DNA of 10,166 nucleotides from 20CM-2-65-7 sp035943355 (GTDB taxonomy: Bacteria; Gemmatimonadota; Gemmatimonadetes; Gemmatimonadales; GWC2-71-9). The stretch covers positions 1 to 10,166 of the forward strand of contig DASZCG010000274.1 of NCBI GenBank assembly GCA_035943355.1. The letters are read 5' to 3'. The notes under the pieces are model-generated. The model saw nothing but the letters and a program-made list of their open reading frames with translations, searched no databases and was not told the origin of the DNA. The translations under genes were made by a program, and so were the position numbers. This document shows, in pieces, positions 1-5,927 of this stretch; position 1 is the first letter of the stretch, and each line of letters starts with the position of its first letter.

Positions 1-2
1 AT

Positions 3-1592
3 TCGGGAGCGGTGGCAGGCCACCTCGAGCGGCTCACGTCCGATCGGTACGAAGACATCGATCCCACCGTGAGTCCCGATGGACGAACCGTGGTGTTCTC
101 GTCCGATCGAACGGCCTTCGGCCGCGGCGGCGCGCACAATCTCTTCGCGCTCGATCTCGCCTCGGGCGAGATCCGCTATCTCACGTACGGCGACTGGCGG
201 GACGAAACGCCGCGCTGGGGGCCAGTCGATGAGCGGGGGTCCGCGCGCATCTACTTCGCCAGCGATCGCGACGGGATGTTTCAGATCTATTCGGTCGACT
301 TGACGGGCGCAGGGCGCCGCGAGATTCAAACGATGAACGGCGCGTTCGATCCGCAGTGGGTACCGGGCGAGCACGGCGGCCTGCTGTTCGGGGGCTTCGC
401 CGATCTGAGCTTCAACATCTACGTCGCGCCGCCGAACGTGGATCCGGCGAGCGACTTCGCGCTGACGGCGAGCGACAGTCTGGCGCCGGCCTCGTGGACC
501 TGGGGCGAGCTGTCGCATCCGCAATATGCCCGCGCGGACGCCACGCCCTACGACCGCAAATTCAGCCTCGATTTCGCGGCTGGCGACGCGGTGGTCGCCC
601 CCGGACTCGGCGGCGCGCAGGGCGCGGTCTTCATGTTCAGCGATCTGCTCTCGGATCACCTGCTCTTTTTCACGGTATCGTCGTTTCAGGGGGCCGGCTT
701 CGGCAGCCTGCTCGACAACGTCAACGGCACCGCGTTTTACATCAATCAATCACGCCGCATCAATTGGGGGCTCGGCGCATTCCGCCAGCGCGGTCTCTTC
801 TACGAGGGCGACTTCAGCACGCCATTCCAGGAAACGTCTTACGGCGCGTTCGGACAAATCCGGTATCCGTTCAATCGCTTCCGCCGCATCGTGGGCGAAT
901 ACCGCATCGAGCACTCCGACCGCTACGATCTCTTCACCGACCAGATCGTCGATCGGCATCGCGTCGGTTGGCTCGCGTCGAATTATCTGTCGTATGTCAA
1001 AGACAACACGCTGTGGCTGGCGACGGGCCCGATCGACGGCGAGCGCTACAACTTCACCGGCGGTCTCGTGAACGACCTGAGCAACGGACGCTTCGACTCG
1101 TGGCAGGTGTCGGCGGACGTGCGCAAGTATCTGCGGACGTCGATGCATACCGCCCTGGCGGTGCGCGTGGAAGGCTATATGTCGGGCGGTGAGCGGCCGC
1201 GCAGCGTCAACATCGGCGGATCGTGGGGGCTGCGCGGCTATCCCAACTACGGCTACATCGCCGGGACCCGCGCATGGCTGTTCAACGCCGAGTACCGGTT
1301 TCCCATTCTCGACTTTCTCACCATCGGGTTCCCGTTCGGCGCCGCGCGGTTCCCCGGCGTCCAGGGCGCGCTGTTTCTCGATTATGGCCGCGCCTGGACC
1401 GAGGCCACCACGCATCGGCCGGTGCTCGGCTCGACGGGCCTGGGCTTGCGTATGCCGATCGGCCCACCGCTCGTCCTGCGTCTCGATTTGGGATATCGCT
1501 TTATCCGGTCGCAAAACGTGGCATTCTACGGACTGCCCGCCAGCTCCAGCGCGCGTCGCTACGTGGATTTCTTCTTTGGCTTCAACTATTGA
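3..1592 (+). CDS. TolB-like beta-propeller / Omp85 (BamA-type) barrel fusion protein, 5'-truncated
   Basis: The frame is already open at the window edge (S-G-A-V-A-G before the first possible GTG at 12), so the N-terminus lies outside. The visible 529 residues begin with about three PD40/WD40-like blades (motifs DPTVSPDGRTVVFSSDR, YFASDRDGMFQIYSVDL and FDPQW, roughly nt 20-440). These are the repeats of TolB and tricorn-type propellers. A long region rich in alternating aromatic and polar residues follows (about 540-1589), with the Omp85/surface-antigen signature GGSWGLRGYPNYGY near 1215-1256 and EYRFPILD just after; the chain ends in aromatics (FFFGFNY), as barrels do. The expected location is the outer membrane with the propeller in the periplasm. 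Propeller plus Omp85 barrel in one chain is known to me from Gemmatimonadota, Acidobacteria and Bacteroidota-like genomes, often with a peptidase domain at the N-terminus; whether one is present here cannot be seen. The stop overlaps the next gene by 4 nt, suggesting cotranscription. Substrate unknown. Confidence 0.85.
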   Translation, partial: SGAVAGHLERLTSDRYEDIDPTVSPDGRTVVFSSDRTAFGRGGAHNLFALDLASGEIRYLTYGDWRDETPRWGPVDERGSARIYFASDRDGMFQIYSVDLTGAGRREIQTMNGAFDPQWVPGEHGGLLFGGFADLSFNIYVAPPNVDPASDFALTASDSLAPASWTWGELSHPQYARADATPYDRKFSLDFAAGDAVVAPGLGGAQGAVFMFSDLLSDHLLFFTVSSFQGAGFGSLLDNVNGTAFYINQSRRINWGLGAFRQRGLFYEGDFSTPFQETSYGAFGQIRYPFNRFRRIVGEYRIEHSDRYDLFTDQIVDRHRVGWLASNYLSYVKDNTLWLATGPIDGERYNFTGGLVNDLSNGRFDSWQVSADVRKYLRTSMHTALAVRVEGYMSGGERPRSVNIGGSWGLRGYPNYGYIAGTRAWLFNAEYRFPILDFLTIGFPFGAARFPGVQGALFLDYGRAWTEATTHRPVLGSTGLGLRMPIGPPLVLRLDLGYRFIRSQNVAFYGLPASSSARRYVDFFFGFNY

Positions 1593-2311
1593 CCGGGAAA
1601 CGCTCCCTTTCCTACATTGGCGCGTGTGTGCTGCTCGCCGCGTGTCCCGGGCCGCACGCGCTCGCGCCGCTCGTCCCCCTGGCGCTCCCGCCGGCGAGTC
1701 GAGACAGCGCGCTGCAGTGGGCTCGCGCCACGCTGCCGCGCACACCGACGCTGATTCGCTTTCGGTGGCGCTATCAGGACGACCGGGTGAAGTACGCGGG
1801 GCGGGGCACGGCGCGCGTCGTCGCGCCGGATTCCATGCGGTTCGACTACGTGGGACCGCTGGGTATGGGCAGTGGCGCGGCGGTGATGATTGGGGACTCG
1901 GTGGCGTGGGCGGATCCGGAGAAGAATTTTCGCTCCCTCGTTCCCGCGATCCCCATGCTGTGGGCGGCGCTCGGGATGACCCGGCCTCCGGCGGACGACG
2001 CGGCGGTGCTCGGAATGCGGCTCGGAGACTCGACCGGGCGGGCGCGGCGCACCGCGTGGCGGTTTGCGCAAGTCGAAGATACGCTCGACTATGTTGTGAC
2101 GGACAGCGCGGGCCGCGAGTCGATGTTGGAGGCCGAATGGCGGCGGCGTGGCAAGGTGGTGGCGCGCAGCCGCTCGCAGCTCGACTCGTTGGAGCGCGCC
2201 GCGAGCGCACGCGTCGACTTCCCGGAGGCCCCGGCCAGATTTGAGCTCACCGTGGTGGCGGTCGATACTGCGGCGGTCATTCCGCCGGCTCTGTGGCGCA
2301 GCCGTCGCTAG
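1589..2311 (+). CDS. Outer-membrane lipoprotein, possibly LolA/LolB/DUF4292-like fold
   Basis: A 240-residue protein starting at a TTG that overlaps the preceding stop (TTGA). This start is chosen because it gives a textbook lipoprotein signal: basic n-region (K4 R5), hydrophobic core and lipobox L16-A17-A18-C19. The next in-frame start (GTG 1634) would remove the basic part. No Shine-Dalgarno sequence is seen, so coupling to the upstream gene is likely. The mature part carries IRFRWRYQDD, GRGTARVVAPDSMRFDYVGPLG and AVMIGDSVAWADPEKNF. This pattern of one beta-strand after another with PLG and DSV turns resembles the LolA/LolB-type half-barrel and DUF4292 lipoproteins that bind lipid. The resemblance is from memory and weak, and no residue proves a function. 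Its position between an Omp85-type protein and an LptE-like protein fits a role in outer-membrane lipid or lipoprotein handling (inference). Confidence 0.75.
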   Translation: MTGKRSLSYIGACVLLAACPGPHALAPLVPLALPPASRDSALQWARATLPRTPTLIRFRWRYQDDRVKYAGRGTARVVAPDSMRFDYVGPLGMGSGAAVMIGDSVAWADPEKNFRSLVPAIPMLWAALGMTRPPADDAAVLGMRLGDSTGRARRTAWRFAQVEDTLDYVVTDSAGRESMLEAEWRRRGKVVARSRSQLDSLERAASARVDFPEAPARFELTVVAVDTAAVIPPALWRSRR

Positions 2312-2777
2312 CGCCGCGGGCCTGTGGCTCGGTGCCTGCGTGTATGGATTCCACGGCGGCACGCTGCCCAACGTCAAAACCGTCGCGATCCTTCCGTTTG
2401 ACAACGACACCTCCGAACCCTCGCTGACGCAGGAAGTCAGTGAGGCAGTGCGCCAGGCCCTCGAGGGCCGGCTCGGTCTGCGCGTCGCGTCGGAGCAGAA
2501 CGCCGACGCGCTCGTCCACGGCCGCGTGGTGCGATACGATCCCGACGTGCCCATCGCGATTCAGCCGGGCCAGGGCACGGTCAACGTGACCAGGCGCAAA
2601 GTGCAGCTCACCGTGGACGTCGAGATCGTCAACCAGCACGACGGCACGACGGTGTGGAAGGGGCAGGGACTGTCGGTCGACGGTGAGTATACACCACCGG
2701 CAGACAAAGACGGTCGCAAGATCGCGCTCGACAAGCTCGTGAGCCAGATCGTCGATGGGGCGCAGTCGCAGTGGTGA
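2241..2777 (+). CDS. lptE: LptE-like LPS-assembly lipoprotein
   Basis: LptE is the outer-membrane lipoprotein that plugs LptD and helps insert lipopolysaccharide in the outer leaflet. The mature protein reads C-VYGFHGGTLPNVKTVAILPFDNDT, then SLTQEVSEAVRQALEGR, ADALVHGRVVRYD, VQLTVDVEIVN and a late VWKGQGLSVDGEY. This is the usual LptE order: a short strand with IPxF-like residues, a helix, then beta-strands. With the TTG at 2241 the protein has 178 residues, a normal size, and an n-region rich in Arg leading to lipobox L30-G31-A32-C33. The start is uncertain: a CTG at 2268 would give a tighter signal peptide, and a GTG at 2148 is also in frame. With TTG 2241 it overlaps the upstream lipoprotein gene by 71 nt, with its signal peptide encoded in that gene's tail. 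The stop overlaps the next gene (GTGA). Family call fairly sure, start less so. Confidence 0.8.
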   Translation: MSSPWWRSILRRSFRRLCGAAVASAAGLWLGACVYGFHGGTLPNVKTVAILPFDNDTSEPSLTQEVSEAVRQALEGRLGLRVASEQNADALVHGRVVRYDPDVPIAIQPGQGTVNVTRRKVQLTVDVEIVNQHDGTTVWKGQGLSVDGEYTPPADKDGRKIALDKLVSQIVDGAQSQW

Positions 2778-3139
2778 CTCTCTCGCGGCGCGGCGCCAGC
2801 TCGAGCGGTTGCTTGCTCTCGCTGCTGCTCCTCGTGGCGGCGTTGTACTATGGCGTCAACATCGGGGAAGTCTATTTCCGCTATTACCGGCTGCTGGACG
2901 AGATACAGACCGAGGCGCGACTGTCGCCGGGACTGGACGACGGCACGATCCGGCGCCGCATCCAGGCGGCGATCGACGAGATCGGCCTGCCGGATTCCGC
3001 GGGCGGCCGCCAGCTGGTGATTCAGCGCACGGTTTCGCCGCGCCAGATCGTGATCGAAACGCGCTATAGCGAATGGGTCTCGCTCCCATTCTTCAATCAC
3101 GGTTTTGCGTTCCACCCCAGGACCTCGCAGCCGCTCTGA
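2771..3139 (+). CDS. Small single-TM membrane protein, DUF4845-like
   Basis: A 122-residue protein with GTG codons at 2771 and 2774; the second overlaps the lptE stop as GTGA. After a short basic N-terminus there is one strong hydrophobic segment (about residues 13-32, CLLSLLLLVAALYYGVNIG), followed by VYFRYYRLLDEIQTEA, a helical acidic/basic stretch (TIRRRIQAAIDEIGL), and a beta-rich end with VIETRYSEWVSLPFFNHGFAF. This layout (TM, YYxL-helix, then a V-I-x-x-x-Y-x-x-x-V-x-L-P strand pair) resembles DUF4845 membrane proteins; that match is recalled, not searched. Function unknown. It is held in the middle of an envelope gene run and would place its soluble part on the periplasmic side if the TM is an uncleaved anchor. 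Confidence 0.75.
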   Translation: MVTLSRRGASSSGCLLSLLLLVAALYYGVNIGEVYFRYYRLLDEIQTEARLSPGLDDGTIRRRIQAAIDEIGLPDSAGGRQLVIQRTVSPRQIVIETRYSEWVSLPFFNHGFAFHPRTSQPL

Positions 3140-3606
3140 ACACCGCCGCGAAGATCCGCACGCCCGACGCTGCAGCGGTCTGGCGACGGACACAGGGCAC
3201 GGTCGTCTTCACGAACGGCGTCTTCGACCTCCTGCACACCGGACACGTCGCGCTGCTCGAGGCGGCGCGTGGGGAGGGAGACGCCCTGATCGTGGGCGTG
3301 AACCGTGACGCATCGGCGCGCCGGCTGGGGAAAGGACCGGATCGCCCGGTCGTCCCGGAAGCGGAGCGCGCCCGGCTGATTGCGGCCCTCGCTGCCGTGG
3401 ACTGCGTCGTCCTCTTCGACGAAGACACGCCGCTCGAGCTGATTCGCCGGCTGCAGCCCGATGTGCTCGTGAAGGGTGCCGACTACGCCCCGGACGCCAT
3501 CGTCGGCGCGAAGGACGTCGCAGGGTGGGGCGGTCGCGTGGTGCGCGTGCCGCTGGTCAAGGACCAATCCACCACCAGCCTCCTCCACAAGCTCCGCCGC
3601 GGGTGA
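3073..3606 (+). CDS. rfaE2: D-glycero-beta-D-manno-heptose 1-phosphate adenylyltransferase (RfaE2 / HldE C-terminal type)
   Basis: This cytoplasmic nucleotidyltransferase makes ADP-heptose from heptose-1-phosphate and ATP for the LPS inner core. It has the family signature FTNGVFDLLHTGH (residues 46-58, with the nucleotide-binding HxGH at 55-58; the usual GCFD is GVFD here), VGVNRD, QPDVLVKGADY (128-138) and the closing STTSLLHKL. The kinase half of bifunctional HldE is absent, so a separate HldA-type kinase should lie elsewhere. ATG 3073 is the only normal start, but it overlaps the upstream gene by 67 nt and adds about 22 residues compared with typical homologues; a CTG at 3136 (CTGA overlap with the upstream stop) would give the typical N-terminus, M-N-T-A-A-K-I. 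The stop shares one base with the next start (TGATG). Related glycerol-3-phosphate cytidylyltransferases share the HxGH fold, but VKGADY and context favour RfaE2. Confidence 0.9.
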   Translation: MGLAPILQSRFCVPPQDLAAALNTAAKIRTPDAAAVWRRTQGTVVFTNGVFDLLHTGHVALLEAARGEGDALIVGVNRDASARRLGKGPDRPVVPEAERARLIAALAAVDCVVLFDEDTPLELIRRLQPDVLVKGADYAPDAIVGAKDVAGWGGRVVRVPLVKDQSTTSLLHKLRRG

Positions 3607-4211
3607 TGAAGCTGCTCGTCGGGACGCGCAGCACCGGCAAGATGCGGGAGATTCGTGAGCTGCTCTCCGGTCTCCCATTCGAGATATCGTTTCCCGCCGA
3701 CCGGCTGATGGAGCAGCTCCCGGACGAAGCGGATCTCGAGCGGAGCACGAGCTACGTGGAGAACGCCGTTGCCAAGGCGCGCTACTTCGCGACGCGGGGC
3801 GGCATGCCCACCGTCGCCGACGATTCGGGGATCGAAGTCGAGGCGCTCGGCGGTGCACCGGGCCCGCGCTCGGCGCGCTGGTCGTTGGAGGGGTCGGACG
3901 CCGCGAACAACGCGCTGCTCCTCGAGCAGCTGGCCGGCGTCCCGGAGCAGCGCCGCGCGGCCCACTATCGCTGCGTCGTGGCGTTTCTCGCCACGCCGAG
4001 CAACGTGCCCGAGATCGTGGAAGCCACCTGTGACGGGTTCATTCTGCCGGAGCCGAGAGGAACCGGCGGGTTCGGCTACGACCCGCTGTTCTTCTCGACC
4101 GAGCTGCAGATGACCTTCGGTGAGGCTCCGCCAGCCGCGAAACACCGCGTCTCCCACCGCGGCCGTGCCTTCCGGGCGCTCATCGAGGTACTCCTGCGGC
4201 GCTCGCAGTAG
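3606..4211 (+). CDS. rdgB: Non-canonical purine NTP pyrophosphatase (XTP/dITP diphosphatase), RdgB/HAM1 family
   Basis: The enzyme hydrolyses dITP, ITP and XTP to the monophosphate plus pyrophosphate, keeping deaminated purines out of DNA and RNA. The length of 201 residues is normal. Visible motifs are TRSTGKMREI (7-16, nucleotide-binding loop), YVENAVAKARY (50-60), ADDSGIEVEALGGAPGPRSAR (71-91, with the metal-binding and catalytic Asp pair D72/D73), GTGGFGYDPLF (152-162) and SHRGRA (183-188). The loop usually reads TxNxGK (ATGNVGK in E. coli); here the Asn position is Ser, a variant I believe also occurs in other bacteria. The ATG shares its A with the upstream TGA, so translation is probably coupled. 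No terminator is evident after the stop. Confidence 0.96.
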   Translation: MKLLVGTRSTGKMREIRELLSGLPFEISFPADRLMEQLPDEADLERSTSYVENAVAKARYFATRGGMPTVADDSGIEVEALGGAPGPRSARWSLEGSDAANNALLLEQLAGVPEQRRAAHYRCVVAFLATPSNVPEIVEATCDGFILPEPRGTGGFGYDPLFFSTELQMTFGEAPPAAKHRVSHRGRAFRALIEVLLRRSQ

Positions 4212-4299
4212 TGCTTGTCTGCCCCTTAGGACACTTTCACGGTCCCGCTGCAAGCCGCAGCTTGGATCGCTCTCCACAATGCGAGATCGCGAGGTGAGC

Positions 4300-5157
4300 G
4301 TGAACGCGTGGGTGAATTTGAGCGTGGCGTCATGGGTAGTGGTTGCGGCACAGCTTCAGGCACAGACCCAGGGGGCGCCCAACCATCTGTACGACCGATA
4401 CCAATTCACCGTATCGGGGACGCAAGTGTGGCTTGGCTCCAATGTGCGGGTCGACCGCAGCGACGGCACGCCGGGAACAGAGTTCACACCGGAGGACGTC
4501 GGGGCAGCGACCCACAGCTGGGAGCCGCGGCTGGCGGTGCGCTGGCGCCCGGGAGGGGGGCGGCGCCACGAGTTGGAACTGGGTTATCTGTTCGTGCGGA
4601 GCAGCGGCTCGCGCGCGCTGGCCGACACGATCCGGTTCGCCGATACGAGCTTCGCGAAGGGGCTGCGGGTCAACTCGGCGCTCAAGTCCGACCAGGCGTC
4701 CCTGACCTATCGGTACGCGTTTCACGCGGCCGAGCGCAGCCAGATCGGCCTGGCGGTGGGCCTCGGCGCGCTGTTTGTCAATCTTGACCTGGACGCCGTG
4801 GCCGGCGCGACGAGCGGCGGTGCGGATACCGCGATCGTCCCGTTTTCCGTTTCGAGGGGGACGACCGGCCCGCTCGGTTCGCTGGGGTTCTACGGGCGCT
4901 GGCTGGTGGGGGACCGGTGGTCCGTCGAGAGCGATGCGCGCGGATTGTACGCCAAGGTCGACCGCATCGGCGCCACGGTGTTCGAAGCCGGTGCGGCCGG
5001 ACGGTACTTTGTGTCTCGACGCGCGGGATTCGAATTGGGGTATGGTTTGACCTGGATCAAGCTCACGCTCGATCGTCGTTCCAGCGGGAAGGGCCTGGCG
5101 GGCTTGCTAAAGTACTCGCTGCAAAACGCGCGGCTGGCGGTGGTCCTGACGCCGTAG
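4300..5157 (+). CDS. Secreted outer-membrane beta-barrel protein, function unknown
   Basis: A 285-residue protein from GTG 4300, chosen because GAGGTGA (4291-4297) is a perfect Shine-Dalgarno match at suitable distance; ATG 4279 in the same frame (seven more residues, MRDREVS) is the main alternative. A Sec signal peptide is plausible: hydrophobic SVASWVVVAA with cleavage after LQA (about residue 21). It has few basic residues, which is unusual. The mature part is a series of amphipathic strands broken by short polar turns: YQFTVSGTQVWLGSNVRV, HELELGYLFVRSSG, QASLTYRYAFH, IGLAVGLGALFVNLDLD, GSLGFYGRWLV, AGFELGYGLTWIKLTL, ending with ARLAVVLTP. This is what an eight- to ten-strand outer-membrane barrel looks like. 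It has no specific motif I recognise. An 88-nt gap separates it from rdgB, so it may be transcribed alone. Confidence 0.75.
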   Translation: MNAWVNLSVASWVVVAAQLQAQTQGAPNHLYDRYQFTVSGTQVWLGSNVRVDRSDGTPGTEFTPEDVGAATHSWEPRLAVRWRPGGGRRHELELGYLFVRSSGSRALADTIRFADTSFAKGLRVNSALKSDQASLTYRYAFHAAERSQIGLAVGLGALFVNLDLDAVAGATSGGADTAIVPFSVSRGTTGPLGSLGFYGRWLVGDRWSVESDARGLYAKVDRIGATVFEAGAAGRYFVSRRAGFELGYGLTWIKLTLDRRSSGKGLAGLLKYSLQNARLAVVLTP

Positions 5158-5197
5158 TCGCGGTCACGCCCTGAGCGGTCGTCCACGCTTTCCGACT

Positions 5198-5246
5198 CGA
5201 CGTCGTTATCTTGACGTATCTGTTCGACGCCTGTTCTGCGACGTCG
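5198..5246 (+). promoter_or_regulatory. Degenerate GACG-phased repeat with two CGACGTCG palindromes; possible tRNA-Pro promoter
   Basis: The perfect palindrome CGACGTCG occurs at 5198-5205 and 5239-5246. Between them GACG recurs so that copies start at 5199, 5213, 5226 and 5240, giving 13-14 bp units with similar tails (TATCTT, TATCTGTTC, CTGTTCTGC). TTGACG at 5211-5216 could be a -35 box; 17 bp downstream only a poor -10 (TTCTGC, 5234-5239) is available. The block ends 11 bp before the tRNA. A regulatory role is inference. Confidence 0.35.
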
Positions 5247-5257
5247 TCGGTGGTGGA

Positions 5258-5331
5258 CGGGGTGTGGCGCAGTCCGGTAGCGCGCCTGGTTTGGGACCAG
5301 GAGGTCGCGGGTTCGAATCCCGCCGCCCCGA
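5258..5331 (+). tRNA. tRNA-Pro (anticodon UGG)
   Basis: A complete cloverleaf of 74 nt can be drawn. The acceptor stem is CGGGGTG (5258-5264) with CGCCCCG (5324-5330) including one G-T pair, plus discriminator A. The D-arm is GCGC/GCGC. The anticodon stem is CCTGG/CCAGG with loop TTTGGGA, so the anticodon TGG is at 5292-5294. The T-arm is GCGGG-TTCGAAT-CCCGC. CCA is not encoded (ATT follows), so the end must be added by CCA transferase. UGG can read most or all proline codons by wobble. Confidence 0.97.
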
Positions 5332-5368
5332 TTCTATTGTGTTGAGGGAAATACGGGGCGGGGGCGGG
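5319..5368 (+). other. G-rich element complementary to the tRNA-Pro 3' end; also a G-quadruplex motif
   Basis: CCCGCCGCCCCG (5319-5330, the tRNA 3' end) can pair with CGGGGCGGGGGCGGG (5354-5368): eight pairs, a 3-nt bulge, four pairs, with a 23-nt loop. GGGTTTAAC follows, so this could act as a weak terminator for the tRNA transcript. The same G runs (5346-5348, 5355-5358, 5360-5364, 5366-5368; loops of 6, 1 and 1 nt) satisfy the four-tract G-quadruplex pattern. It ends two bases before the stop codon of the opposing response-regulator gene. Function inferred only. Confidence 0.4.
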
Positions 5369-5369
5369 T

Positions 5370-5927
5370 TTAACTCCCTTCCACCTGAGGTCGGAGGTAT
5401 TTCTCGTAACAGTCCTCGCACACCCCGTGGCTGAACCGCGCCGCTGAGCGCGCCTCCACGTATCGCTCGAGCGCGGTCCACGCGCCGTCGGTATCGCGGA
5501 TGCGCTTACAATAGCTGCACATCGCGAGCAGCCCTTCCAGCGTCATCAGCTCTTCACGCAGGCCCAGGATCCGTTCCGCCACTTCCAGGCGCGCGATCAA
5601 CTCCTCGGGGACGATCGGCTTCGTAATGAAGTCGTCGACGCCCGCGTTCATCGCCTCCAGGAAATTGCCGAGTCCGGTGCGGATCGTCTGCATCATGAAG
5701 TAGGTGTACGGGCCCGGCGGCTCCCCGCGGATTCTCCGGCACAGTTCGATTCCGTCCATTTTGGGCATCAGCCAATCGGACACGATCACCCGCTGCCGCG
5801 CGACCCGCCACAATTCCCACGCATCGACGCCGTTAGCCACCGCCGTGACGTCATGACCCTGCGCGGTCAGAATCGCGGTGAGGGTCTGGCCGGCCACACG
5901 CTCGTCCTCGGCGAGCAGAATCCGCAT
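5370..5927 (-). CDS. Response regulator with receiver domain and C-terminal CxxC-CxxC tail
   Basis: A 185-residue cytoplasmic protein. Residues 1-120 form a receiver domain with acidic pair E7/D8, phospho-acceptor D51 (VSDWLMPKMDG), switch T81 and K103 (TKP), in the correct CheY-like spacing. Residues 121-136 look like a helical linker. The tail contains C137-SY-C140-KRIRD, W150, LERYVEAR, FSHGV-C170-ED-C173-YEKYLRP. This Cys-pair module with the FSHG(V/I)C..C phrase recurs at the ends of bacterial sensor and receiver proteins as I recall, and two CxxC pairs suggest a Zn or redox site, but no output activity is established. There is no DNA-binding domain. The ATG shares one base with the stop of the upstream kinase (TGATG), and GGAGGG (5934-5939 on the opposite strand) sits 6 nt before it, so the two are cotranscribed and coupled. 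The likely job is terminal receiver of that kinase's phosphorelay. Confidence 0.93.
   Translation of the reverse strand: MRILLAEDERVAGQTLTAILTAQGHDVTAVANGVDAWELWRVARQRVIVSDWLMPKMDGIELCRRIRGEPPGPYTYFMMQTIRTGLGNFLEAMNAGVDDFITKPIVPEELIARLEVAERILGLREELMTLEGLLAMCSYCKRIRDTDGAWTALERYVEARSAARFSHGVCEDCYEKYLRPQVEGS

Noticed and set aside
750..2210. A 486-codon open frame on the - strand across the first two genes
   Set aside because: Its translation is Arg/Pro/Ala-rich without motifs, while the + strand shows propeller, barrel and lipoprotein signals.
4247..4264. Two mutually exclusive small hairpins (GCTGC/GCAGC and CAAGC/GCTTG) between rdgB and the barrel gene, considered as a riboswitch or terminator
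   Set aside because: Stems of only 5 bp, no T run and no recognisable aptamer; likely chance in GC-rich DNA.
3483..4277. A 264-codon open frame on the - strand opposite rdgB
   Set aside because: rdgB on + has all family motifs; the antisense frame is a shadow.
4546..4569. GGCGCC inverted repeats around a G run inside the barrel gene
   Set aside because: Lies inside coding sequence (Trp-Arg-Pro-Gly-Gly-Gly turn) and is explained by codon use.
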